DNA of 64,000 nucleotides from JBAXTZ01 sp037129925 (GTDB lineage Bacteria; Bacillota; Negativicutes; JBAXTZ01): the NCBI GenBank assembly GCA_037129925.1, contig JBAXTZ010000007.1, positions 22,854 to 86,853 on the forward strand, written 5' to 3'. The notes beneath the pieces are model-generated. The model saw only the letters and a program-made list of their open reading frames with translations, was not told the DNA's origin and ran no database searches. Shown here piece after piece: positions 18,439 to 25,771 of the stretch (position 1 is the first letter of the stretch; each line of letters starts with the position of its first letter). A program made the translations under genes and the position numbers.

Positions 18439-19656
18439 TCACACCAACCAAGCCGGAATGAGCCAATTGTTCCTATCTATCGGCAACAAATCTTTAACCA
18501 GACAAATTACACAGCCGGCGCCGATATTTTGACCGGTTGTTGCTAATACTGCAAAGTTTTTTATCGCAGCTCGTCCCGGATTGCCGCTTTTTTTTATTTC
18601 TATCGGATACAGCGTATTATCCTCGTGTATTATCAGATCTATCTCATGCTGGTCCTTATCACGGTAATAGTATAACGGCGGACGACGACCGGCGTTATAA
18701 TAACTTTTTATTATCTCGCTGACAACCCACGTTTCAAAAAACGCTCCGGACATTGCACCGCTTTCTAACGCTTCGGCGGTTGTCCATTTTGTTAAATACG
18801 CGCACAATCCGGTGTCAAGAAAATACATTTTTGGCGATTTAATTAACCGTTTCAAAGTGTTGTTATAATACGGTTCTATCAACGCAACTATGCCTGACGA
18901 AACCAATATCGACAGCCATTGTTTTGCGGTCGGCGCACTCACGCCGATGTCTTTTGCTAGTTCACTGTAGTTCAGCGCCTGCCCGGTGTGGGCGGCAACG
19001 GCTGTCAAAAATCTCAAGAACGTCAACTCATCGCCCACCTGTGTCAAATCTTTCACGTCGCGCTGTAAATAAGTTTGAACATAAGACGAATAGAACAGCT
19101 CGCGGCTAATATTTTTTATAGAATATAACGCCGGCATGCTTCCGGTGAAAATTCTGGTAAACACCGCTGGCAACTCCAGCGGTTCAGCGCCGTTAACTTT
19201 GCTCATCAGCATTTTCGGTTCAACAACAAAAGGATCCGAGCTAACCCCGGAAATCTCGTTTCCGGACAAACCGAGGAGATTCACTATCCCAACCCGCCCG
19301 GCGAGTGATTCACTAACATTTTTCATCAGATGAAACATTTGCGAGCCAGTCAGCCAGAAACTGCCATTGTCTTTATTGCTGTCGACGTACATTTTTATAT
19401 AGGGTAGCAACTGCGGTGCGTATTGAATTTCATCAATAATAACCGGTGGCGAAAACCGCTGCAAAAACAGCTCCGGCTCAGTGATTGCCAACTCGCGCAA
19501 TAACGGATCATCTAGTGTAACATATTTACGATCGGCGCCAGCGAGTTGTTTTAGCAGCGTCGTCTTACCTACCTGCCGCGGACCGCTAATCAGCAGAACC
19601 GGAAAAGTTTCATTAATCTCGCTAATTGTTTTTTCGAGCGCTCGTCTTATATACAT
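18439..19656 (-). CDS. AAA ATPase with DUF4143 C-terminal domain
   Basis: Cytoplasmic P-loop ATPase of the common 'ATP-binding protein, DUF4143' family. Numbering from the chosen start, the Walker A is GPRQVGKTT (near residues 25-33), the Walker B is PVIIDEIQ, and the sensor region is 'FWLTGSQMF'. A winged-helix-like segment follows ('ELAKDIGVSAPTAKQWLSIL'), then a nuclease-like end ('EIDLIIHEDNTLYPIEIKKS'). The frame opens at 19809, but a TTGACA-N16-TATAAT promoter lies inside that extension at 19688-19715, and SD GGGGTAG precedes the ATG at 19656. I therefore use 19656, which also gives the usual family N-terminus 'MYIRRALEK'. The cellular role of the family is unknown. Confidence 0.88.
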   Translation of the reverse strand: MYIRRALEKTISEINETFPVLLISGPRQVGKTTLLKQLAGADRKYVTLDDPLLRELAITEPELFLQRFSPPVIIDEIQYAPQLLPYIKMYVDSNKDNGSFWLTGSQMFHLMKNVSESLAGRVGIVNLLGLSGNEISGVSSDPFVVEPKMLMSKVNGAEPLELPAVFTRIFTGSMPALYSIKNISRELFYSSYVQTYLQRDVKDLTQVGDELTFLRFLTAVAAHTGQALNYSELAKDIGVSAPTAKQWLSILVSSGIVALIEPYYNNTLKRLIKSPKMYFLDTGLCAYLTKWTTAEALESGAMSGAFFETWVVSEIIKSYYNAGRRPPLYYYRDKDQHEIDLIIHEDNTLYPIEIKKSGNPGRAAIKNFAVLATTGQNIGAGCVICLVKDLLPIDRNNWLIPAWLV

Positions 19657-19687
19657 ATCTACCCCGACTTTTCTAAAGTGTGATTTT

Positions 19688-19715
19688 ATTATAGTCGGAT
19701 TTCGATTTTTGTCAA
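19688..19715 (-). promoter_or_regulatory. Consensus promoter of the DUF4143/TPR-WD40 operon
   Basis: TTGACA at 19715-19710, 16-base spacer, TATAAT at 19693-19688. Its position downstream of the longest possible start settles the start of the ATPase gene at 19656. Confidence 0.8.
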
Positions 19716-19776
19716 CTCGCATAAATTGGTAATTACCGGGCAGACTTTCAACCTCGTAGCAGGAATTTAACCTTTG

Positions 19777-19805
19777 TTGGCGAATATAGGTAATAGCAAT
19801 ACTAT
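19777..19805 (+). promoter_or_regulatory. Promoter of the histidine acid phosphatase gene
   Basis: TTGGCG (19777-19782), 17-base spacer, TACTAT (19800-19805), about 34 bases before the ATG. Confidence 0.5.
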
Positions 19806-19838
19806 TCACATTCTGTTGTCAGTAGAAAAGGAGACTTT

Positions 19839-20888
19839 ATGAGCAATCTATACCACAAGAGGTTTATCCACGCTGTTTTGATTTCTGTAATCACTTTCAA
19901 CCTGTTCATTGCCAGCGCTTTTGCCAGCGACCAGCTGGTAATGGTCGTTGCCGTCACCCGGCATGGCGACCGCACACCGTTTGACCAGATTGTAAATTCG
20001 CCGATTGATTGGAAAAACGACGCCGCTGAGCTGACACCGACCGGGATGAATCAGTTGTTTAATATCGGCAGCAACTATCATAAAAATTACATTGAAACCC
20101 AAAAATTGCTACCGGAAAAATTTAACAACAAATATGTCGCCGTCTATTCGAGCGATACCAACCGGACGATGATGAGCGCCGAAAGCCTATTGTACGGACT
20201 ATATCCGCTGGGCTCGGGCGCGTTATTGCCTGACGGTCAGGCGGCATTACCCAAGCGCTTTCAACCAATTCCGATACGGACAATCGCCGCCGACTCCAGC
20301 TTGATTATGACTCCCTATCCGGATTATCTGAAAATTATGAAAGACAATGTTTATGGACAAGCCGAATGGCAACAAACTGAACAGCGCAACCAGGCTAACT
20401 TTGTCCGCTGGGCAAAAATACTCGGCAACAAAATAACCGGATTAAATGACGTAATGACCGTAGCTGATGTTTTGCTGGTGCGCTCCAAGAACAATATTCC
20501 CTTACCCGCCGGCCTTACCGATAGCGACCAAACCCAAATATTGAAACTCTACAGTTGGGCGCTCGCCTACGAGTACCAAACCAAAAAGGTATCCACCATT
20601 TGCGGTGGCGAATTGTTGCAACGAATCGGCAGCGATATCAGCGCTAGAATCGCTAATAGCAACGACCGCCGGCTCGTGTATTATTCCGGGCATGATCTGA
20701 CAATTTTACCGCTGATGACACTAATGAACCATCCGCTAGCCCAAGCGCCCGGCTATGCCGCGCACATTGAGTTTGAATTATATCAAGACGACTCCAAAAA
20801 CTACGTTATTAAATTGATCTACGACGGCAAGCAAGTTGACCAATATCCGCTGAACAGCTTTAATCAGCTGGTAGCCGCTACAAAATAA
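19839..20888 (+). CDS. Periplasmic histidine acid phosphatase
   Basis: Branch-2 histidine phosphatase; releases phosphate from organic phosphoesters through a phosphohistidine intermediate. The signal peptide spans residues 1-29 (cleavage after SAFA). The catalytic RHGxRxP motif is R41-H42-G43-D44-R45-T46-P47, and the proton-donor pair is H285-D286 in 'YYSGHDLTILPL'. Length 349 is near the AppA/Agp size of about 400, with a shorter cap. SD AAGGAG precedes the ATG. Monocistronic between its own promoter and the terminator at 20909-20940. The substrate (glucose-1-phosphate, phytate or other) cannot be assigned. Confidence 0.88.
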   Translation: MSNLYHKRFIHAVLISVITFNLFIASAFASDQLVMVVAVTRHGDRTPFDQIVNSPIDWKNDAAELTPTGMNQLFNIGSNYHKNYIETQKLLPEKFNNKYVAVYSSDTNRTMMSAESLLYGLYPLGSGALLPDGQAALPKRFQPIPIRTIAADSSLIMTPYPDYLKIMKDNVYGQAEWQQTEQRNQANFVRWAKILGNKITGLNDVMTVADVLLVRSKNNIPLPAGLTDSDQTQILKLYSWALAYEYQTKKVSTICGGELLQRIGSDISARIANSNDRRLVYYSGHDLTILPLMTLMNHPLAQAPGYAAHIEFELYQDDSKNYVIKLIYDGKQVDQYPLNSFNQLVAATK

Positions 20889-20908
20889 TCTGTCTATAGT
20901 CGCCAAAA

Positions 20909-20940
20909 AACCCGTCCGGCAGTTATCTGCCCGGCGGGTT
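20909..20940. terminator. Bidirectional terminator between convergent genes
   Basis: AACCCG / CGGGTT outer stem with inner CCGGCAG / CTGCCCGG (one bulged C), flanked by A-run and T-run. Serves both the acid phosphatase gene (plus) and the response-regulator gene (minus). Confidence 0.8.
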
Positions 20941-20960
20941 TTCTTTTCGGTTTATTTTGC

Positions 20961-21434
20961 TTATAGCATAAAACCGCCAGTTTTCATGCGGTCGATCATT
21001 TCGATAAATCGACCAAAATCGACCGGCTTCTGTACAAAAAATTTGGCATTCAAGCTGGTGCTAGTCTGAATATCCTTATCCGATTCCGATGCTGTCATAA
21101 TCGCTACTGGTATATCGCTCAACTTGGGGTCGTTCATCATCGTTGCCAGAACTTCCAAACCGCTTATTTTCGGCAGGTTCAAATCAAGCAATACCAAATC
21201 CGGTTTGCGAGCAGTAGTGTACGCTCCCCGCTGATGCAAAAACTCCAGCGCCTCATAGCCGTCCATTACTACCGAAAAATTGTTACTGACAGCGGTGTCC
21301 CGAAAAGCAATTTCCGCTAATTTTATGTCCGTAGCATTGTCCTCGACCATAAATATCTCTAAAGGCTTTTTAGCTGTTTCAGCATCGATCGTATTTTTGT
21401 TTAGCTCTTTCTTCACTTCGCCACCAGCTTTCAC
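20961..21434 (-). CDS. Single-domain response regulator (Rcp1-like receiver)
   Basis: Stand-alone CheY-like receiver of the Rcp1 type, which usually accepts phosphate from a hybrid or phytochrome-type kinase and passes it on or binds a partner. Numbering from 21434, the acidic pocket is E31-D32, the phospho-acceptor is D84 in 'LVLLDLNLP', the switch threonine is T114 and the conserved lysine is K136. No output domain follows. The start is uncertain: the GTG at 21434 has no SD, while a GTG at codon 7 (21416) is preceded by GGTGG. It lies 6 bases after the zinc-finger gene, so both are co-transcribed. The hybrid kinases at 35478-42498 are possible partners (inference). Confidence 0.85.
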   Translation of the reverse strand: MKAGGEVKKELNKNTIDAETAKKPLEIFMVEDNATDIKLAEIAFRDTAVSNNFSVVMDGYEALEFLHQRGAYTTARKPDLVLLDLNLPKISGLEVLATMMNDPKLSDIPVAIMTASESDKDIQTSTSLNAKFFVQKPVDFGRFIEMIDRMKTGGFML

Positions 21435-21440
21435 AAATTA

Positions 21441-22628
21441 TTATTTTTTGTTCTTGAGCGCATATTGACTTTTCAGGCATGAATATGATGTTCCCGGCGG
21501 CGCTGAACAGAATTTGGCGCCACTTCGACCCGCCCGAAAATATTTGCCACAGTTCTCGCTTTGACAGCGAATAAAGCGGTTTTGTGCCGGAAACTGAGTG
21601 AAATCCTCGATAATTCGTCCCCACATCTCCGCCCATAAGTCCTCGGATTGATAGCCAAATACGAAATATTCCTGATCGCTGCGTTTCGTGGTCAGTTTCT
21701 CAAAATCCAAAACCAGTTTTCGCCGTCTGGAGAAAATCAAAAAGAAGTCGTTGAAAAACTCCAGGATTGTATTCTTCATTTCCAGATCCAGAGCGGCCTG
21801 ATTGACAGCCGTAGTTGGTTTGTTATCTGTAACCTGATTCTCAATATCAAGGATACGGGAAAACAATGTTCTCAGCAGCGTCGCAAACTCTTGATTACCG
21901 GCGCCGGAATTTTTCATCCGACTGGCTTCAATCGTTTGTTCGATACTAATCAGCAAATCGACCGCTGTTTTGACCAACTCGACCATCAGTTTCAGCTTTT
22001 CCGTGAATACTACATAACTACTTTCTGCCGGGACATAATTAACGGCATCGGCATAACCAGGTACGGTTGAGCCGGCTTCCTGTTCCCTGCTTTGCAAAAC
22101 CTGTGGCGTTGGAAACCGGGACAATTCTTTTTCCAGTTCATGAAATACCAAAATTTTTCTGATCTTGGCTTTATAAATCAGCCACTTGTTGATTTTGGCA
22201 TAGGCGTTTTTTTCGGCCTGTTTTTTGTTGCTAATAAAAATCATTTGCGGGGTGGTATTCCCGGTATTTTCTACCGGCATTATTTCCGGCGAAAATACTG
22301 GTAGTCCCCAATGATTTACCCAGCGCTTGATTTCCTCATCGCCATCTATTTGCGCAAACGACATATATAGATTAGCGTAATCATCCGTATCATAACTAAC
22401 GCCCGAAGTAACCACCGCTTTCGTGTCGGTACCAGGCGATGTTTGGCTGACACAAACCGTCATTTTTTTGATTTCCTCGAGACTATAACCAATGCCGGTC
22501 AGTCTGTTAATGATATTAGCTTTAACAATCTTGCTGTTTTCATCCGAGCGGTTACCATTCTCGACATCTTTACGTAAAAAACTCTGCAACGTCAGCCAGA
22601 GATATTTTTTATAGATTATCCATCTCAC
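21441..22628 (-). CDS. Protein of unknown function with CGNR-like C-terminal zinc finger
   Basis: 395 residues, GTG start with SD GAGGTGG. Only the end is recognisable: 'RCQSENCGKYF' followed by two more cysteines in 'FCSAPPGTSYSC', resembling the CGNR-type zinc finger found at the C-terminus of some predicted regulators. The large N-terminal part (1-300) is polar with helical stretches and no motif I know. It is transcribed divergently from gvpA with about 205 bases between the two starts, and is followed by the receiver gene. A regulator of the gas-vesicle promoter is one possible role, from position only. Confidence 0.6.
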   Translation of the reverse strand: MRWIIYKKYLWLTLQSFLRKDVENGNRSDENSKIVKANIINRLTGIGYSLEEIKKMTVCVSQTSPGTDTKAVVTSGVSYDTDDYANLYMSFAQIDGDEEIKRWVNHWGLPVFSPEIMPVENTGNTTPQMIFISNKKQAEKNAYAKINKWLIYKAKIRKILVFHELEKELSRFPTPQVLQSREQEAGSTVPGYADAVNYVPAESSYVVFTEKLKLMVELVKTAVDLLISIEQTIEASRMKNSGAGNQEFATLLRTLFSRILDIENQVTDNKPTTAVNQAALDLEMKNTILEFFNDFFLIFSRRRKLVLDFEKLTTKRSDQEYFVFGYQSEDLWAEMWGRIIEDFTQFPAQNRFIRCQSENCGKYFRAGRSGAKFCSAPPGTSYSCLKSQYALKNKK

Positions 22629-22749
22629 AAGCCACCTCTTTCGGAAAGAACCTATTAATCATTAATCATAATACACTATATCTTTACCCAACGAAAGTAT
22701 TTTTAACTTTTATGCGCAAATTTTATTCATAATTTTTTGATTATTATAG

Positions 22750-22805
22750 TTGACAATGGTTTATCTATACTTTACAATGAGTTTCGTAGAGAAAAATACT
22801 TTCTC
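22750..22805 (+). promoter_or_regulatory. gvpA copy 1 promoter and 5' hairpin leader
   Basis: TTGACA (22750-22755), 17-base spacer, TACAAT (22773-22778). Near the RNA 5' end is a six-pair hairpin GAGAAA/TTTCTC (22789-22805), the kind that protects abundant mRNAs. SD AGGAGG lies 8 bases before the ATG. The whole block is repeated before gvpA copy 2. Confidence 0.8.
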
Positions 22806-22834
22806 ATAACAAAAAATCGTAGGAGGATGTTATC

Positions 22835-23050
22835 ATGGCTGTTCAAAAAATCAACTCATCATCCAGTCTAGTTGAAGTTATCGACCGTATTCTTGACAAA
22901 GGTATCGTTATCGATGCTTGGGCTCGCGTTTCGTTAGTTGGTATCGAACTTTTGGCAGTTGAAGCTCGCGTTGTTGTAGCTTCCGTTGAAACTTACCTTA
23001 AATATGCTGAAGCTATCGGCCTTACTGCATCAGCAGCTGTTCCTGCGTAA
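22835..23050 (+). CDS. gvpA: Gas vesicle major shell protein GvpA, copy 1
   Basis: 71-residue structural protein that polymerises into the ribbed gas-vesicle wall. The family core is clear: 'LVEVIDRILDKGIVIDAWAR', then 'VSLVGIELLAVEARVVVAS' and the 'VETYLKYAEAIGL' helix. Length matches typical GvpA (70-75). Strong promoter, 5' hairpin and AGGAGG SD fit very high expression. The coding sequence is identical, base for base, to copy 2 at 23624. A stem-loop at 23069-23110 separates it from the gvpC-like gene. Confidence 0.97.
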   Translation: MAVQKINSSSSLVEVIDRILDKGIVIDAWARVSLVGIELLAVEARVVVASVETYLKYAEAIGLTASAAVPA

Positions 23051-23068
23051 ATTTATCTCAGCACTTTT

Positions 23069-23110
23069 TAAGCCATCTTCTTTTTCGTTCGACAGAAAGA
23101 GGATGGCTTA
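23069..23110 (+). terminator. Stem-loop between gvpA copy 1 and the short gvpC-like gene
   Basis: Perfect nine-pair stem TAAGCCATC/GATGGCTTA with further pairing inside (CTTCTTTTTC with AGAAAGAG). No long T-run follows, so partial termination or RNA processing/stability is likely. It would favour gvpA message over the downstream gene. Confidence 0.6.
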
Positions 23111-23134
23111 AATTATTTATTAGGAGGTAATAAC

Positions 23135-23512
23135 ATGGGTAGCCGCAAAAATCGTTTAGAAAACGAGACTAGCAGACGTTCAGAGGCCGCAACAGCCGCC
23201 AACGCTGCCAAAGCCAGTCGACAATCATTGACAGCTCAGGTCGATGCAGTTCTAGCCAAAAACAAGTCTGCTCGGCTGACAATGAGCGCTACTTTACACA
23301 CCCAGTTGTCCGATTATATTTCCGGCGTGCGCGAAAATACCGCCGGTTTCATTACCGGACTGACGGAAACTCGCCGAGTCATGACTGTAGACCAAGCTCT
23401 GGCGCTTGCTAATGCCGATGCCGACCGGCGGAAGCAAGCTAATAATGATTTGCTACAACGCCGAAACTATCTTCTAGCGCTACTGGATTTGGATTTCAGC
23501 ACCGTCCGCTAG
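23135..23512 (+). CDS. Short GvpC-like protein
   Basis: 125 residues, helical, charged, no signal peptide. It shares its beginning ('MGSRKNRLENE') and its end ('RRNYLLALLDLDF') with the long gvpC-like protein at 23924, but has only one internal unit ('RENTAGFITGLTETRRVM' corresponds to the 'RKDT..L.TGIA.A...M' repeat). It follows gvpA copy 1 exactly as the long one follows copy 2. I infer a coat or regulator protein on the vesicle surface. It could be a deletion product of the long form. Confidence 0.65.
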   Translation: MGSRKNRLENETSRRSEAATAANAAKASRQSLTAQVDAVLAKNKSARLTMSATLHTQLSDYISGVRENTAGFITGLTETRRVMTVDQALALANADADRRKQANNDLLQRRNYLLALLDLDFSTVR

Positions 23513-23539
23513 TTTTTTAATTTATTTTGATTAATATAG

Positions 23540-23595
23540 TTGACAACAAATTATCTATACTTTACAATAAGTTTCGTAGAGAAAAATACTTTCTC
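23540..23595 (+). promoter_or_regulatory. gvpA copy 2 promoter and 5' hairpin leader
   Basis: TTGACA (23540-23545), 17-base spacer, TACAAT (23563-23568), then the same GAGAAA/TTTCTC hairpin as copy 1. Only the spacer and a few leader bases differ from copy 1. Confidence 0.8.
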
Positions 23596-23623
23596 AAAAC
23601 AAAAATCGTAGGAGGATGTTATC

Positions 23624-23839
23624 ATGGCTGTTCAAAAAATCAACTCATCATCCAGTCTAGTTGAAGTTATCGACCGTATTCTTGACAAAGGTATCGTTAT
23701 CGATGCTTGGGCTCGCGTTTCGTTAGTTGGTATCGAACTTTTGGCAGTTGAAGCTCGCGTTGTTGTAGCTTCCGTTGAAACTTACCTTAAATATGCTGAA
23801 GCTATCGGCCTTACTGCATCAGCAGCTGTTCCTGCGTAA
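23624..23839 (+). CDS. gvpA: Gas vesicle major shell protein GvpA, copy 2
   Basis: Identical to copy 1 at both protein and nucleotide level over all 216 bases, while the sequence after the stop codon differs. This indicates a recent duplication or ongoing gene conversion. It has its own promoter, leader hairpin and SD. Two copies should raise the supply of shell protein, or allow each cassette to be regulated with its own gvpC-like partner. Confidence 0.97.
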   Translation: MAVQKINSSSSLVEVIDRILDKGIVIDAWARVSLVGIELLAVEARVVVASVETYLKYAEAIGLTASAAVPA

Positions 23840-23855
23840 CCGAAACCAAAATAAG

Positions 23856-23897
23856 AGCCATCTTCTTTTTTACTAGTTAAAAGAGAAGGTGGCTTTT
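23856..23897 (+). terminator. Stem-loop between gvpA copy 2 and the long gvpC-like gene
   Basis: Eleven-pair stem AGCCATCTTCT/AGAAGGTGGCT with one G-U pair, followed by TTTT. Same position and same core sequence as the stem-loop after copy 1. Likely a partial terminator setting the gvpA to gvpC-like ratio. Confidence 0.65.
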
Positions 23898-23923
23898 GTG
23901 CAAAATGAAAGGAAGGGAAATTT

Positions 23924-25390
23924 ATGGGTAGCAGAAAAGACCGCTTGACCAACGAGATTAACCGACAAAAGCAAGCCGCAATCGCGACTGCCGATGCCAT
24001 CGCCGGACGCAAAAGCCTCAGCGCTAACGTAACTGCAGTTCTTGCCAACAACGCGGCCACGCAGCGAAAAATGGGTACAGCTTTACGAAAAGAGCTGTCC
24101 ACGTTCAACAAAACATTGCGTAAAGATACTGACAGCCTGCTGACTGGTATTGCCAAGGCTCATCAAAGTATGCGTAAACAACAAATTGCAGCAATGGCAG
24201 CATCAGAAAAAAATCGTATGCAAACCGAAAGCAATCGGCAAACAATGGCCGGAAAAGATCAAGCTGCACGGGTCGCCTCTACCAAAGCGATGCAAAAAGA
24301 TACCGCCAGCTTCTTAAACTCCTTTATCCGTTCGCATCAGGCAATGGGAAAATCATTGCGTAGCGCTCTATCCGGTTTTAATAGCGAGTTGCAAAAAGAG
24401 ACTCTCGATTTGATGATCGCTTTTGCGCTTTCTCACAAAAACATGGGCGACCTATTACGCAAAGAACTTGCCGACAATAATGCCGGAATGCGCAAAGATA
24501 CCGCCGCGATGATGACGGCTATTGCCAATTCCTACCGCGCAATGTGCGAGCAGTTGACCGCAGCTATGGCTAACGCGGAAAAGAATCGTTTACAAACTGC
24601 TGCTGCTGATCAATCAGAGCGACGAAGTAATTTGGATGCCATGCAAAAAGATACCGCGAAATTTTTGAAACTGTTTATGCTTTCACACCAGGAAATGGGC
24701 GCAACTATGCGTTCGGATCTTGCATCATTTAACAGCGGTATGCAAAAAGACACTGCCGGCTTATTAAAATCATTCGATAGCCAACACCAGGCGATGAGCG
24801 CTGCCTTACGCAATGGCTTGGCAAACGACAATGCTGATATGCGCAAAAACACTTCGGACTTGATGACTGGAATCGCCAATGCTTTTCAGGCAATGAGCGC
24901 CCAACAAACAGCTGCTATGAACGCCGCGGAAACAAGCCGTCTGCAAGAAGCTGCTGCAAGCCTTTCAGATCGTCGTAAGTACCTGTTAGATTTGCTCGAC
25001 TTAGATTTTGGTGTACCGGCTCCCAAGGCCAAAGCGCCAGCTAAAGCTCCAGTTGCTCCAGCTCCGGCAAAACCGATTGCCGCACCAGCTCCAACTCCGG
25101 CTCCAGCGGCAGTAATAGCTCCGACTCCGGAAAAACCCGCTGCTCCAGCGCCAGCTGCCCCGATTATGCCCGCTCCGGAAGCACCCGCAGCTCCGGCTAA
25201 AGTAGTTCCGGCAACTCCTGTTGCAGAACCGACAAAGGCTGCTGATACTGCTCGCGGTTGGGTCGTAGTCAATCCACCGAAACCGGCTGCGCCGACACCG
25301 GCACCGGCAAAACCGGCTGCTGCTACTCAGGCGAAACCGACTAACTTTAACCAACAGAAAAAGCCAAAAGATAAATCACACCTGAAATAG
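23924..25390 (+). CDS. Long GvpC-like repeat protein with Ala/Pro-rich tail
   Basis: 488 residues, no signal peptide. Residues 122-154, 155-187, 239-271 and 272-304 are 33-residue helical repeats (consensus M.KDT..L..F..SH..MG..LR..L..FN.); 33 is the classic repeat length of cyanobacterial GvpC. Each pair is followed by a longer unit of about 50 residues (188-238, 305-355) rich in 'EKNRLQT'. The result is a 117-residue super-repeat (122-238, 239-355), with a partial copy at 50-121. Residues 365-488 are a low-complexity Ala/Pro/Lys tail. Position after gvpA and repeat length support an outer coat protein that binds and strengthens the GvpA shell. I see no direct sequence match to known GvpC, so this rests on architecture and context. 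Confidence 0.75.
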   Translation: MGSRKDRLTNEINRQKQAAIATADAIAGRKSLSANVTAVLANNAATQRKMGTALRKELSTFNKTLRKDTDSLLTGIAKAHQSMRKQQIAAMAASEKNRMQTESNRQTMAGKDQAARVASTKAMQKDTASFLNSFIRSHQAMGKSLRSALSGFNSELQKETLDLMIAFALSHKNMGDLLRKELADNNAGMRKDTAAMMTAIANSYRAMCEQLTAAMANAEKNRLQTAAADQSERRSNLDAMQKDTAKFLKLFMLSHQEMGATMRSDLASFNSGMQKDTAGLLKSFDSQHQAMSAALRNGLANDNADMRKNTSDLMTGIANAFQAMSAQQTAAMNAAETSRLQEAAASLSDRRKYLLDLLDLDFGVPAPKAKAPAKAPVAPAPAKPIAAPAPTPAPAAVIAPTPEKPAAPAPAAPIMPAPEAPAAPAKVVPATPVAEPTKAADTARGWVVVNPPKPAAPTPAPAKPAAATQAKPTNFNQQKKPKDKSHLK

Positions 25391-25480
25391 GGGATTATTT
25401 TTGACTATCCTATCGCAACTCACAGAGCGAGCGATATAGCTATATAAAAATTATTATATCGTTACCTATATTAATAGCAA

Positions 25481-25524
25481 ATTCCTTCCTACAAGCACAT
25501 TCGCCGTAGGAAGGAATATTTTTT
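25481..25524 (+). terminator. Strong terminator after the gvpC-like gene
   Basis: Perfect 11-pair stem ATTCCTTCCTA/TAGGAAGGAAT with a 15-base loop, followed by a T-run (25519-25524). It ends only 19 bases before the hfq-like start codon, so hfq depends on read-through or a promoter upstream of the hairpin. Bases 25391-25480 are AT-rich with no gene; TTGACT at 25400-25405 has no good -10 partner that I can see. Confidence 0.85.
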
Positions 25525-25543
25525 CTTGGAAAGGAATTAAATT

Positions 25544-25771
25544 ATGCGAAACAATTCATCTGATTCATCAGTGCAGAACGAAATTTTGGATGCGCTGTGC
25601 TCGCAAAACAGCGAAATAGTCGTCTATATGATTAACGGCTTTAGGTTGAGCGGCAAATTGAAAAAATTTGATGCCTTTACCTTAATCATGGAAGTAAATG
25701 ATGCGCCGTATATTGTATACAAGCACGCCATTTCGACCATTATTCCCCAGAACCTGGTTGATTCGCTGTAA
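25544..25771 (+). CDS. hfq: Hfq-like RNA chaperone
   Basis: 75-residue Sm-like protein. The Sm1 motif includes 'VYMINGFRLSGKLKKFDAF' (27-45) and the Sm2 signature is Y59-K60-H61-A-I-S-T, diagnostic of Hfq. Q11 and F42 match RNA-pocket positions. The length is typical of short Hfq proteins without a long tail. Hfq promotes small RNA-mRNA pairing. It sits between the gvpC-like gene and the XRE regulator rather than beside miaA, its usual neighbour. SD AAGGA lies upstream. Its last 32 bases overlap the end of the convergent XRE gene. Confidence 0.88.
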   Translation: MRNNSSDSSVQNEILDALCSQNSEIVVYMINGFRLSGKLKKFDAFTLIMEVNDAPYIVYKHAISTIIPQNLVDSL

